DNA of 22,582 bases from Methylophilaceae bacterium (GTDB lineage Bacteria > Pseudomonadota > Gammaproteobacteria > Burkholderiales > Methylophilaceae). Below are positions 6,248 through 14,577 of this stretch, piece by piece. The stretch covers positions 1-22,582 of the forward strand of contig RHAY01000003.1 of the NCBI GenBank assembly GCA_010031285.1, given 5' to 3'. The first letter of the stretch is position 1; each line of letters starts with the position of its first letter. Position numbers and translations under genes: made by a program. Below the pieces are notes generated by a model. The model did no database searches, was not told where the DNA came from, and was given only the letters and a program-made list of their open reading frames with translations.

Positions 6248-7197
6248 TGGTAAATCCCTGCCATCGGTTGACTTAGAATTTCACTTCTAGAGTTCATGTA
6301 ACGTGTTGCTAAATTTGATATTTTAGGATCTTTACTATCTAAAGTAGTAAGACTCCAACTTTGTTTATTGGAAATTAATGCAAGCAATAATTTATTATTT
6401 AATTCATGGCCTGATTTGTATGCTTTAAAATTACCAATGATTGAGTATCCCAACATATAGAGATCCCCGACGGCATCGAGTATTTTATGTCGCACAAATT
6501 CATCGTTGTAGCGAAGTCCATCAGTATTAATAATTTTATATTCATCCAAAACTATTGCATTATCAAGCGATCCTCCTCTAGCTAGTCCATTTGATCTTAA
6601 ATATTCTACTTCTTGCATAAATCCAAATGTACGTGCACGACTTATTTCATTGATATAGGATGCATCATATAAATCTAGTGCAACTTTATTTGTTGATTCA
6701 TCAAACACCGGGTGAGGAAAGTCAATTGTAAAATCAACTTTAAATCCTTGGTATGGCTCAAACCTTGCCCATTTATCTTTATCTTTAACTTCAATAACGT
6801 CATTGATTAGTACAAATTTTTTAGGGGCATCCTGTTCTCTAATTTGTGCGGTTTGAAGAAGATAAATGAAGGGAATAGAACTTCCATCCATAATCGGCAC
6901 TTCAGATCCATTTAATTCAATAATAATATTATCAATACCTACTGCAGATAATGCTGACATTAGATGTTCAACTGTCGCAACACGGGAACCGTCTTCCCCA
7001 ATAGCTGAACACATCTTAGTATCTTTAACCGCGTCAGGACTTACCTTAACCTCGTGATTTTTCTTCTGATCAACTCTTCGAAAAACAATACCTTGGTCAA
7101 CTTCAGCAGGCTTGAGTGTCATCGTTACTTTCTCGCCATTATGAAGGCCTACACCGGAAGTCTGCACAGACTTTTGAATAGTTCTTTGTTTGATCAT
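6244..7197 (-). CDS. lpxC: UDP-3-O-acyl-N-acetylglucosamine deacetylase LpxC
   Basis: LpxC removes acetate from UDP-3-O-acyl-GlcNAc, the committed step of lipid A synthesis, as a cytoplasmic zinc enzyme. The zinc ligands are visible: His78 in TVEHLMSAL, His237 and Asp241 in RHKILDAVGD; Glu77 and His264 (KSGHELNN) are the general acid/base residues. These sit one position off the E. coli numbering, and the 317 residues are close to the usual ~305, so the protein is full length. It follows ftsZ after 7 nt, the position seen in E. coli and many proteobacteria. Its stop codon overlaps the start of the 53-aa membrane gene. In E. coli LpxC is controlled by FtsH proteolysis through its C-terminus; whether that holds here is unknown. 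Confidence 0.97.
   Translation of the reverse strand: MIKQRTIQKSVQTSGVGLHNGEKVTMTLKPAEVDQGIVFRRVDQKKNHEVKVSPDAVKDTKMCSAIGEDGSRVATVEHLMSALSAVGIDNIIIELNGSEVPIMDGSSIPFIYLLQTAQIREQDAPKKFVLINDVIEVKDKDKWARFEPYQGFKVDFTIDFPHPVFDESTNKVALDLYDASYINEISRARTFGFMQEVEYLRSNGLARGGSLDNAIVLDEYKIINTDGLRYNDEFVRHKILDAVGDLYMLGYSIIGNFKAYKSGHELNNKLLLALISNKQSWSLTTLDSKDPKISNLATRYMNSRSEILSQPMAGIYQ
6255..6259 (-). promoter_or_regulatory. Ribosome binding site of the small membrane gene
   Basis: AGGGA on the minus strand, within the last codons of lpxC, stands 7 nt before ATG 6247. It is one of the better Shine-Dalgarno matches in the operon and is key support for the 53-aa gene. Confidence 0.6.
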
Positions 7198-7204
7198 TAA
7201 ATAC

Positions 7205-8356
7205 TTATTCGCCTTTTTTTCTTAAGAATGCTGGAATATCATATTCGTCCATACCTGACATTTTCATGATTTCAACTTGTGCTCTATTCTCATTTGAACT
7301 GAATACATCTGGCTCATCATCACTAGTTAGCTCATCTTCTATTATAGGTGTTTTGTTCTGAATGATTGGCTTTGGTTCGATGCGCGGCATTCTTTGTTTT
7401 ACATTTTGTGCTAAACCTGTTGCCACTACGGTAACTCGAATCGAGTCTTCCATGGCTTCATCAATAACATTACCAACAATGACAGTAGCATCAATTGCTG
7501 CAAACTGTTTAATTGTTTCCATGACCTCATGATATTCCTTGAGTGTAAATTTACTGCTTGCTGATATATTAACTAATACACCTCGTGCATTCACTAAATT
7601 CACATCTTCTAAAAGCGGACTTGCAACCGCAGCTTGAGACGCTTTGTATGCGCGATGCTCACCTTGAGCTACACCAGAACCGATCATAGCCATGCCCATT
7701 TCACCCATCACTGTCTTCACATCAGCAAAGTCCACATTAACCAAACCAGGGCTATTAATAATTTCTGAAATACCCGAGACGGCGTTATGCAACACATCAT
7801 TAGCAGCATTAAAAGCTTCTAGAAATGGAATATGTTCACCCAACACTTCCATTAATTTTTCATTTGGAATAACAATTAAAGAATCTACATGCTGAACTAA
7901 TTCATTAATACCATCTGCGGCTATGGCTGTTCTTTTACCTTCAAATAAGAAAGGCTTCGTGACAACCGCGATCGTTAAAATACCTAGTTCTTTTGCAATT
8001 TGTGCAATCACAGGCGCAGCGCCTGTTCCAGTTCCACCGCCCATACCTGCTGTTATGAATAACATATCAGCACCTTTAATGGAGCTAATAATTTTTTCTT
8101 TATCATCAATAGCGGCTTGTTTGCCGATTTCTGGTTTGGCCCCAGCACCTAACCCTTTGGTCATTGCTTGCCCAATTTGTAAAATATGACTTGCACGACT
8201 TTTTTTAAGTGCCTGCATATCTGTGTTGGCACAGATAAATTCAACGCCAGTTAAATTCTTATCGATCATATGATCAATAGCATTCCCGCCACAGCCGCCT
8301 ACACCAATGACTTTTATGATGGCATTTTGTGATTTGCTATCAACAACTTCAAACAT
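7205..8356 (-). CDS. ftsZ: Cell division protein FtsZ
   Basis: FtsZ is the tubulin-like GTPase that polymerises into the Z-ring at mid-cell. The 383-residue protein shows the nucleotide loop GVGGCGGNA (18-26), the tubulin signature GGGTGTG (106-112) and the T7 loop NVDFADV (207-213) with Asn207, Asp209 and Asp212 at the same numbers as in E. coli. A variable acidic linker (about 320-367) leads to the C-terminal peptide DIPAFLRKKGE, which binds FtsA and other partners. The gene lies 16 nt after ftsA and has the strongest ribosome binding site in the operon. That fits the high FtsZ level needed relative to FtsA/FtsQ. Confidence 0.98.
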   Translation of the reverse strand: MFEVVDSKSQNAIIKVIGVGGCGGNAIDHMIDKNLTGVEFICANTDMQALKKSRASHILQIGQAMTKGLGAGAKPEIGKQAAIDDKEKIISSIKGADMLFITAGMGGGTGTGAAPVIAQIAKELGILTIAVVTKPFLFEGKRTAIAADGINELVQHVDSLIVIPNEKLMEVLGEHIPFLEAFNAANDVLHNAVSGISEIINSPGLVNVDFADVKTVMGEMGMAMIGSGVAQGEHRAYKASQAAVASPLLEDVNLVNARGVLVNISASSKFTLKEYHEVMETIKQFAAIDATVIVGNVIDEAMEDSIRVTVVATGLAQNVKQRMPRIEPKPIIQNKTPIIEDELTSDDEPDVFSSNENRAQVEIMKMSGMDEYDIPAFLRKKGE

Positions 8357-8357
8357 A

Positions 8358-8367
8358 TCCTATCTCC
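8358..8367 (-). promoter_or_regulatory. Strong ribosome binding site of ftsZ
   Basis: In the 16-nt ftsA-ftsZ gap the minus strand reads TTGGAGATAGGAT before the ATG. GGAG (complement of 8364-8367) is 7 nt from the start, with a second AGGA (8358-8361) closer in. Most other junctions are overlaps with weak sites, so ftsZ looks translationally favoured. Confidence 0.6.
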
Positions 8368-8372
8368 AAGAA

Positions 8373-9611
8373 TTAAAAGTTACCTTGAAACCAATTTTTC
8401 ATTTTCATGAAGATTTGGTTTATTGAATTGCCATCAATTTGACTCATCATTTCTTTTTCTAATTGCCCTTTACCCATAAGCAATAATCCAATACCTGTAG
8501 AGTATCTAGGATTATCGACAACCTCAGATAAGCCCCCTACATTTCTTGGTGTGCCTATTCTAACTGGCATTCTAAATACACTCTCACCGAGATTAACCAT
8601 ACCTTTCATTAAGGATGATCCGCCTGTAATCACAATACCAGAAGCTATCATATCTTCCATGCCACTTCGTTTCAACTCACTTGCAACAAGCTCATAAAGC
8701 TCCACCAATCGAGCTTCAATAACCTCTGCCAATGAGAGTGTTGAAATAGTTTTTGACTCCTTACCATCTACTACAGGAATTTCAATTTGTTCTGAGGCTG
8801 AAGCTAAACTTCTTGCAGCATAACCATGTTTGATTTTTATTTCTTCAGCTGAGGGTAAAGGAGTTCTAAATGCCACTGCAATATCATTATTGATTTGATC
8901 ACCAGCAATCGGAATAACAGCTGTGTGACGAATAGATCCATGCCTTAATACTGCAATATCAGTTGTACCTCCACCAATATCAACCAAACACACACCTAAT
9001 TCTTTTTCATCATCGGTAAGGACTGCCATACTTGAAGCCAAAGGTTGCAGGACCAATTCAGATACTTCAAGTCCACAACGCTTGATACATTTGACAATAT
9101 TTTGGGCGGCTGCAATCGCGCCCGTGACAATATGAACTTTAACCTCTAATTTCATTCCGCTCATACCAAGAGGTTGTCTTACGTCCTCCTGACCATCAAT
9201 TACATATTCTTGAGTCAAAATATGAAGGACTTGCTGATCATTTGGAAGCGTAATAGCACATGCGGTCTCAATCACCTTATCCACATCTAATTGAGAAACC
9301 TCGGTATCTTTGATCTTCACCATACCATGTGAATTGATACTTTTAATGTGGCTACCAGCAATACCGGTATATACATCAGTGATTTTACAATTTGCCATGA
9401 GCTCTGCTTCTTCAATCGCTCTTTGGATGGCTTCCATGGTAGAGTCAATGTTGATGACGACGCCTTTTTTTAATCCTTTTGAGCTATGTTGCCCCAATCC
9501 AATCACATTCAATAAACCGTCTGGTTGTAACTCGGCCACAATAGCCACAATCTTAGATGTGCCAATATCTAGGCCAACAATGAGATTTTTTTCTTCTTTT
9601 TGTTTAATCAT
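8373..9611 (-). CDS. ftsA: Cell division protein FtsA
   Basis: FtsA is the actin-like ATPase that tethers FtsZ filaments to the inner membrane and recruits later divisome proteins. The 412 residues contain the phosphate-1 motif GLDIGTSK (13-20), the inserted SHS2/1C domain (about 84-162), the phosphate-2 motif DIGGGTTD (211-218) and the adenosine motif VITGGSSLM near residue 335. The protein ends in MKMKNWFQGNF, a likely amphipathic membrane-targeting helix as in other FtsA proteins. The ATG at 9611 overlaps the ftsQ stop by 4 nt, and AGAGG stands about 8 nt upstream of it. The order ftsQ-ftsA-ftsZ is the standard proteobacterial one. Confidence 0.97.
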   Translation of the reverse strand: MIKQKEEKNLIVGLDIGTSKIVAIVAELQPDGLLNVIGLGQHSSKGLKKGVVINIDSTMEAIQRAIEEAELMANCKITDVYTGIAGSHIKSINSHGMVKIKDTEVSQLDVDKVIETACAITLPNDQQVLHILTQEYVIDGQEDVRQPLGMSGMKLEVKVHIVTGAIAAAQNIVKCIKRCGLEVSELVLQPLASSMAVLTDDEKELGVCLVDIGGGTTDIAVLRHGSIRHTAVIPIAGDQINNDIAVAFRTPLPSAEEIKIKHGYAARSLASASEQIEIPVVDGKESKTISTLSLAEVIEARLVELYELVASELKRSGMEDMIASGIVITGGSSLMKGMVNLGESVFRMPVRIGTPRNVGGLSEVVDNPRYSTGIGLLLMGKGQLEKEMMSQIDGNSINQIFMKMKNWFQGNF

Positions 9612-10342
9612 ATAAGCGGCCTCTCACCACTATCTATTTTTTGAATAGCTTCAGTTGATTTCTTAATAGCAAAACCATTGGGGTATCTTAAGTCAGCGGA
9701 ACCGATTCTTTTAACTGAAGCTAAAATATTGTCATACTGAGACATGAAGCGGTTTAAATTCTCTTCGATATTATCTTTGCTTAAAATAATTTTCATATTA
9801 TTAGTTGTTCTAATGTCCCAAGTGTACCTAGAAGACAGGGAAACTTGCGCAATTTTTAATTGTTTTTTATCTAAAATACTTTGCATTTTTTTATACTCCA
9901 ATGCTATATATCGCTCCGTCCCATCTGGACCAAAAAATAGAGGTAAGTCTTCATCGGATGCCCCGTGGAAAATTTCACCATTTTCATTAACTAAAGCTAT
10001 CGCACCCCATCTTCCTATGGCTTGATGTTCCTCAACAAAAACTTCTAATCGATCTGGCCAGACTCTTCTTAGACTTACATTTCTAATCCAAGGTAATTTT
10101 GTAAACGCTTCCTTAGTACTATATAAATCTAAAGAGAAAAAATTACCTTTGACAAATCGATCTGAAATCATGCTGACTTGATCTTCATCAAGATGTTGAT
10201 ATTGGCCCACTACTTTAATTTCTCTAATCGGAAATTTAGCAAAATGCATAAATCGATAACTTAATAAAAAAAGTATCAAAATAATATTAAGTAAAAAAAC
10301 TAAATTACCTAACCAATAAATTTTTAAGTGGTTATTTAACAT
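9608..10342 (-). CDS. ftsQ: Cell division protein FtsQ
   Basis: FtsQ (DivIB family) is a single-pass inner-membrane protein that links early cytoplasmic and late periplasmic divisome proteins through the FtsQLB complex. The 244 residues comprise a short cytoplasmic N-terminus, one transmembrane helix (about 9-29), a POTRA domain starting at FPIREIKVVG (37-46) and the beta domain. LPWIRNVSLRRVWPDRLEVFVEEHQAI-type residues, typical for the family, are easy to read. The start at ATG 10342 overlaps the end of ddl by 11 nt, and the stop overlaps the ftsA start. Length is a little under E. coli FtsQ (276), mainly through a shorter cytoplasmic part and C-terminus. Confidence 0.94.
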   Translation of the reverse strand: MLNNHLKIYWLGNLVFLLNIILILFLLSYRFMHFAKFPIREIKVVGQYQHLDEDQVSMISDRFVKGNFFSLDLYSTKEAFTKLPWIRNVSLRRVWPDRLEVFVEEHQAIGRWGAIALVNENGEIFHGASDEDLPLFFGPDGTERYIALEYKKMQSILDKKQLKIAQVSLSSRYTWDIRTTNNMKIILSKDNIEENLNRFMSQYDNILASVKRIGSADLRYPNGFAIKKSTEAIQKIDSGERPLI

Positions 10343-11240
10343 CTGCAGTTTTTAGTATCTCTAAAACTAATTGATCAAAATTAATACCAATTTCTTTAGC
10401 AGCCATTGGCACCAAGCTATGACTTGTCATTCCAGGGGAGGTATTTACTTCTATAAAATAATGACAGCCTTTTTGATCCATCATGAAATCTACACGACCC
10501 CAACTAGAACAACCAATTGCTTTGAAAGCTTCTAAGGCCTCTTGGGCAATGAGAGCTTCTTTATCTTCTTCTATGCCTGAAGGACAAATATATTGCGTAT
10601 CTTCTTTAAGATATTTGGCTTCATAATCATAAAATTCGTTACTTGGTTTAATTTTAATAACTGGTAGCGTTTTATTATTCACAATTGCTACTGTATATTC
10701 TTCCCCATCTACAAATCTTTCAACGATTACATTTACATCAATTTTTGATGCCTTTAAAAAAGCTTCTTTATATTGTTGCTCACTTTTAATCTTATCAATT
10801 CCAATACTTGAACCTTCATTAGATGGCTTGATAAAAAAAGGTAAGCCAATCGAATCGACGATATCCGTATAAGAAGTTTTTTCAGTCACTTTTAAAAAAT
10901 CTGGTGTTGAAATGTTAAGCGATCGCCATAATAATTTTGTTTTGAGCTTATCCATACCAATCGCAGAGCTTGCGGAGTCGCTCCCTGTGTAAGCAACTTT
11001 TTTTGATTTGAGGAAAGCTTGGATTGACCCATCTTCGCCGCCTCGCCCATGAAGTGCTATAAAAACTCTGTTATAAGTTTTAATTTCCTCAATATTTCTT
11101 TCAGAGGGATCAAAGGTGTCAACCTCAATGCCTAAGCGTTTTAAAGCATGAAATACAGCATCACCACTTAAGAGTGAAATAGCTCTCTCATTCGAGTCTC
11201 CTCCCATCAACACTGCCACCTTTCCAAAGTGATTGGTCAA
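10332..11240 (-). CDS. ddl: D-alanine--D-alanine ligase
   Basis: Ddl joins two D-alanines with ATP to make the dipeptide that MurF adds to the stem peptide. The 302-residue ATP-grasp enzyme shows VAVLMGGDSNERAIS (8-22; Glu18 region), LHGRGGEDGSIQ, YTGSDSASSAIGMDK, and the C-terminal metal/substrate motif EVNTSPGMTSHSLVP. It is a DdlB-type length and position. The start is TTG 11240, written TTGA across the murB stop. AGGAG (complement of 11251-11255) lies 10 nt upstream, and the preceding residues (FGKVAVLMGG) match the usual DdlB N-terminus, so TTG is favoured over the internal GTG at codon 8. It overlaps ftsQ by 11 nt. Confidence 0.96.
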   Translation of the reverse strand: MTNHFGKVAVLMGGDSNERAISLLSGDAVFHALKRLGIEVDTFDPSERNIEEIKTYNRVFIALHGRGGEDGSIQAFLKSKKVAYTGSDSASSAIGMDKLKTKLLWRSLNISTPDFLKVTEKTSYTDIVDSIGLPFFIKPSNEGSSIGIDKIKSEQQYKEAFLKASKIDVNVIVERFVDGEEYTVAIVNNKTLPVIKIKPSNEFYDYEAKYLKEDTQYICPSGIEEDKEALIAQEALEAFKAIGCSSWGRVDFMMDQKGCHYFIEVNTSPGMTSHSLVPMAAKEIGINFDQLVLEILKTADVK

Positions 11241-12115
11241 TTTAGAAACTCTCCTAAAATTTTGACTTCTCTTTCGAGTTTAATTCCTTTTCTTTTAAAC
11301 ACTTCAGACTCAACATGATCAATAATATCTTCAATATCTTTTGCAGATGCATCTCCTAAATTGATAATGAAATTTGCATGCTTATCTGATACTTCAGCAT
11401 TGCCTACTCTAAAACCTTTTAATCCACAGTCTTCAATGAGTTTTGCTGCGAAAGTATCTTTAGGGTTTCTAAAAGTTGAGCCTGCGGTTGGCCAATTAAG
11501 CGGTTGTGTATTTTTTCTATGATTGAGGTATTCTCTAATCTTACTTTCTGGGTCAGCAGTCATGTCCTTCTTAAAATTAAACCAAGCACCTACAAACCAT
11601 TCATTTAATTTGGGCTTAACCACTTCGCGATAAGAAATCAAAAAATCATTTTTTGGTCTTGTGACTATATTGCCTTTCTCGTCAATCATATTAACTTGGA
11701 TCACATAATTCCATGTTTCAGAACCGTAACATCCAGCATTCATAGCTAACGCACCGCCCACCGTACCTGGAATACCAGCAAAAAATTCTCCGCCAACATA
11801 ATGTTCTTTCGCAAGATTTTTTGCAATCTTTGCACATGTATTACCGGCTTCTGCATAGACACCATTTTCAGTCATTTGAATTTCATTTAAAGCAGCATGC
11901 ATGACAATCACCGTTCCCCGGATGCCCCCATCTCTCACCAAGATATTTGACCCTAATCCAATAAAAGTCAGTGGCTTTAAATACTTTTCTTGCTTTAAGA
12001 AATTTTTTAAATCTTCCAAATTTTGTGGGGTGAATAAAATATCGGCAGCTCCACCTACACGCCAACTGTTGTATTTATTTAATGACTCATTTTTTAGAAT
12101 TGATGCACTCGTCAT
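11237..12115 (-). CDS. murB: UDP-N-acetylenolpyruvoylglucosamine reductase MurB (type II)
   Basis: MurB reduces UDP-GlcNAc-enolpyruvate to UDP-MurNAc with NADPH and FAD. The 292-residue flavoprotein has the FAD-binding segments NSWRVGGAAD (16-25), GLGSNILVRD (53-62) and GIPGTVGGALAMNAGCYG (114-131). SYRE (161-164) and the proton-donor serine Ser213 in AGSTFRNP (211-218) complete the active site. Its length and lack of the extra tyrosine loop fit type II MurB rather than the ~340-residue E. coli type I. It lies between murC and ddl with 4-nt overlaps at both ends. E. coli keeps murB outside dcw, while several other lineages include it here. Confidence 0.96.
   Translation of the reverse strand: MTSASILKNESLNKYNSWRVGGAADILFTPQNLEDLKNFLKQEKYLKPLTFIGLGSNILVRDGGIRGTVIVMHAALNEIQMTENGVYAEAGNTCAKIAKNLAKEHYVGGEFFAGIPGTVGGALAMNAGCYGSETWNYVIQVNMIDEKGNIVTRPKNDFLISYREVVKPKLNEWFVGAWFNFKKDMTADPESKIREYLNHRKNTQPLNWPTAGSTFRNPKDTFAAKLIEDCGLKGFRVGNAEVSDKHANFIINLGDASAKDIEDIIDHVESEVFKRKGIKLEREVKILGEFLN
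11251..11255 (-). promoter_or_regulatory. Ribosome binding site supporting the TTG start of ddl
   Basis: AGGAG on the minus strand, inside the end of murB, is 10 nt before TTG 11240 and decides for that non-standard start. Confidence 0.55.
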
Positions 12116-13503
12116 GTATTTACAATATTCAATATGTCTTTGGTAACTCTTCCAACCGAACCTGCACCCATAACAATTAGAATGGAATCTTGATCAATAT
12201 GTTGAAGTGCGGTTTTAGCTAACTCGGTAATGTCTTTTTCAAATGAAACTTTATTTGAAATTTTATTCATACTATCCATCATTACCATGGAACTTAGGCC
12301 TGGAATTGCTTTTTCACCGGCTGAGTAAATATCGGTAAGGAGGACTTTGTCTGCCTTTTGCAATACTCTTACAAATTCATCAAAACAATCTCTTGTTCTG
12401 GTATAACGATGAGGCTGAAAAACAAGATGGATCAATTTATTTGGATATGCATCACGCGCTGCATCAAGGACTGCCTCTATTTCAACAGGATGATGACCGT
12501 AATCATCTACCAAAGTAAAAGATTTTTTATTAAACATCAAATCTTTATAAGTTTCGAATCTTCGACCTACACCTTTAAAATGTTTTAAAGCATCAATAGT
12601 TTTAGAGATAGGTATCTCAAGTTCATCAGCCAATGCAATTGCTGCTAATGCATTTCTTACATAATGCTTTCCTGGTAGATTCAAAGTGATATCTGTTTTA
12701 ATCACATCTGAATGTTTAATGCTTACTTTGAAGTGCATTTTGCCTGCATCTGCCCTGACGTCCTCCGCATAAACATCAGCATCATTAGATAAACCATAAG
12801 TGATGATGGGTCTGGAAATTTCTGGAAGAATTGATTTAATGACGGGATCGTCAATACACACAATCACGACACCATAAAAAGGTAGTCGATGTATAAATTC
12901 GATATATGTTTTTTTGAGCTTATCAAAGTCATTGTCATATGTTTCCATATGATCTTGATCAATATTTGTCACAATAGAATAGACTGGGGTTAAATGTAAG
13001 AATGATGCGTCAGATTCATCTGCTTCCACAACAATATATGCTCCATTACCTAGCTTGGCATTCGTATTTAAAGAAGAGAGTCTTCCACCAATCACATATG
13101 TTGGATCCATGGAGGCCTCTGCTAAAATAGAGGCAATTAAACTCGTTGTGGTTGTTTTGCCATGAGTGCCTGCTACAGCAATACCTTTTTTAAAGCGCAT
13201 GAGCTCAGAGAGCATTTCGGCTCTTGGCATAATTGGAATTTTATTTTTTATAGCAGTAATTAATTCAGGATTGCTCTTATCGATTGCAGAAGAAATAACA
13301 ACGACATCAATATCTTTAACATTTTCTTCAGCATGATTAATAAAAATCTTAATACCCAGATCTCTTAACCTCGAAGTGACGGGGGAGTCTTGAATGTCTG
13401 AGCCAGAAACAAAATAGCCTAAATTATGCATCACTTCTGCGATACCACTCATGCCTGAGCCACCTATGCCTACAAAGTGAATTCGATTGATGTTATGTTT
13501 CAT
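12112..13503 (-). CDS. murC: UDP-N-acetylmuramate--L-alanine ligase MurC
   Basis: MurC adds the first amino acid, L-alanine, to UDP-MurNAc with ATP. The 463-residue protein has the three-domain Mur ligase layout. A Rossmann-like UDP-binding start carries HFVGIGGSGMSGIAEVM (9-25), typical of MurC. The central ATPase domain carries the P-loop GTHGKTTTT (112-120; His replaces Asn as usual in MurC), and the C-terminal domain carries DDYGHHPVEI and FQPHRYTRT. The start ATG 13503 overlaps the murG stop by 4 nt, and the stop overlaps the murB start by 4 nt. No unusual residues were noticed. Confidence 0.97.
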   Translation of the reverse strand: MKHNINRIHFVGIGGSGMSGIAEVMHNLGYFVSGSDIQDSPVTSRLRDLGIKIFINHAEENVKDIDVVVISSAIDKSNPELITAIKNKIPIMPRAEMLSELMRFKKGIAVAGTHGKTTTTSLIASILAEASMDPTYVIGGRLSSLNTNAKLGNGAYIVVEADESDASFLHLTPVYSIVTNIDQDHMETYDNDFDKLKKTYIEFIHRLPFYGVVIVCIDDPVIKSILPEISRPIITYGLSNDADVYAEDVRADAGKMHFKVSIKHSDVIKTDITLNLPGKHYVRNALAAIALADELEIPISKTIDALKHFKGVGRRFETYKDLMFNKKSFTLVDDYGHHPVEIEAVLDAARDAYPNKLIHLVFQPHRYTRTRDCFDEFVRVLQKADKVLLTDIYSAGEKAIPGLSSMVMMDSMNKISNKVSFEKDITELAKTALQHIDQDSILIVMGAGSVGRVTKDILNIVNT

Positions 13504-14573
13504 TTTTTAATTAATTGCTCGCATGCTTGATATATAACCTCTTCAGGTTTTTTTGTTTTATTTTCTAACGCAGCTTTTGACATTCTTAAACATTCATTTC
13601 TTGAAATGCTGTTAATGAGACGGCTTAATAATTCTGGTGAAAGGTTTTCTTGAATTATAAGTCTCGCGGCTTTCTTATCGCTTAAGTATTTTGCATTATA
13701 AAATTGATGATTATCGACAGCAAAAGGAAATGGTACCAAGATGCTTGGAATTCCAGCCGCCGAAAATTCTGACACTGTAAGAGCGCCAGCTCGAGCAATA
13801 ACCAGATCTGCCCATTCATACATTTTTTCAATGTGATCCAAATAGGCTCTGCAGTCAGCTTTAATGCCATATTTTTTATAGTTTGTTTTTAATTCTTCAA
13901 AATGCTTTTCGCCTGATTGATGAATAATAGTTGGTCTATTTTTAGGTTGAATTTGCTTAATGCTTAGAGGAATCGTATCGTTAAAAAATTTGGCACCTAA
14001 ACTTCCCCCCACAACAAGCAATCTCAAGGGCCCTTTTCTATTTTTAAATCTTTGCGCTGGTGTTTTAATTTGTCTAATATCATCTCTGACTGGGTTACCA
14101 ATTTTTTGAGAGGCCCTTAGAAATTTAATTGGAAATGCAGAATAGATATGTGTTGCGATCATCGCTAATAATTTATTAGTGAGACCTGGAATCGAATTTT
14201 GTTCATGAATAATGAGCGGCTTTCCCATGAGCTTTGCCATAAGTCCGCCAGGAAATGATACATACCCACCCATCGCAATCACGACATCTGGTTTTTCTTT
14301 TCTAATTACTTTTGCACACTGTATGAATGCAATACAAAGTATAAATGGAAGCTTTATCCAACTTAGAAGACCTTTACCTCGAATACCAATAATATCAATC
14401 ATCGCCTTTGCATAAGGTTTTTTTTCGATTAACTTATTTTCCATACCATGTGAAGTTCCAAGCCAAGTGATCGACCAGCCTTTTGCTTTTAAATAATCCG
14501 CAATCGCAATGCCAGGATAGATATGTCCTCCAGTGCCTCCTGCAATTACTAATATTTTTTTATTTAATTTCAC
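13500..14573 (-). CDS. murG: Lipid II synthase MurG (N-acetylglucosaminyltransferase)
   Basis: MurG transfers GlcNAc from UDP-GlcNAc to lipid I on the inner face of the cytoplasmic membrane, making lipid II. The 357-residue GT-B protein shows AGGTGGHIYPGIAIA (11-25), MGGYVSFPGG, HEQNSIPGLTNK, GGSLGAKFFND, and the donor-site block ARAGALTVSEFSAAG followed by PFPFAVDNHQ. The start is GTG 14573, since the glycine-rich loop begins at residue 11 and no ATG is available. AGAGGA (complement of 14584-14589) lies 10 nt upstream within the end of ftsW. It is 4 nt from ftsW and overlaps murC by 4 nt. Confidence 0.97.
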   Translation of the reverse strand: MKLNKKILVIAGGTGGHIYPGIAIADYLKAKGWSITWLGTSHGMENKLIEKKPYAKAMIDIIGIRGKGLLSWIKLPFILCIAFIQCAKVIRKEKPDVVIAMGGYVSFPGGLMAKLMGKPLIIHEQNSIPGLTNKLLAMIATHIYSAFPIKFLRASQKIGNPVRDDIRQIKTPAQRFKNRKGPLRLLVVGGSLGAKFFNDTIPLSIKQIQPKNRPTIIHQSGEKHFEELKTNYKKYGIKADCRAYLDHIEKMYEWADLVIARAGALTVSEFSAAGIPSILVPFPFAVDNHQFYNAKYLSDKKAARLIIQENLSPELLSRLINSISRNECLRMSKAALENKTKKPEEVIYQACEQLIKK

Positions 14574-14577
14574 AGCG

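Noticed and set aside
9310..9615. 101-codon forward frame opposite the start of ftsA
   Set aside because: Hydrophobic only because it is the complement of the ftsA frame; no supporting features.
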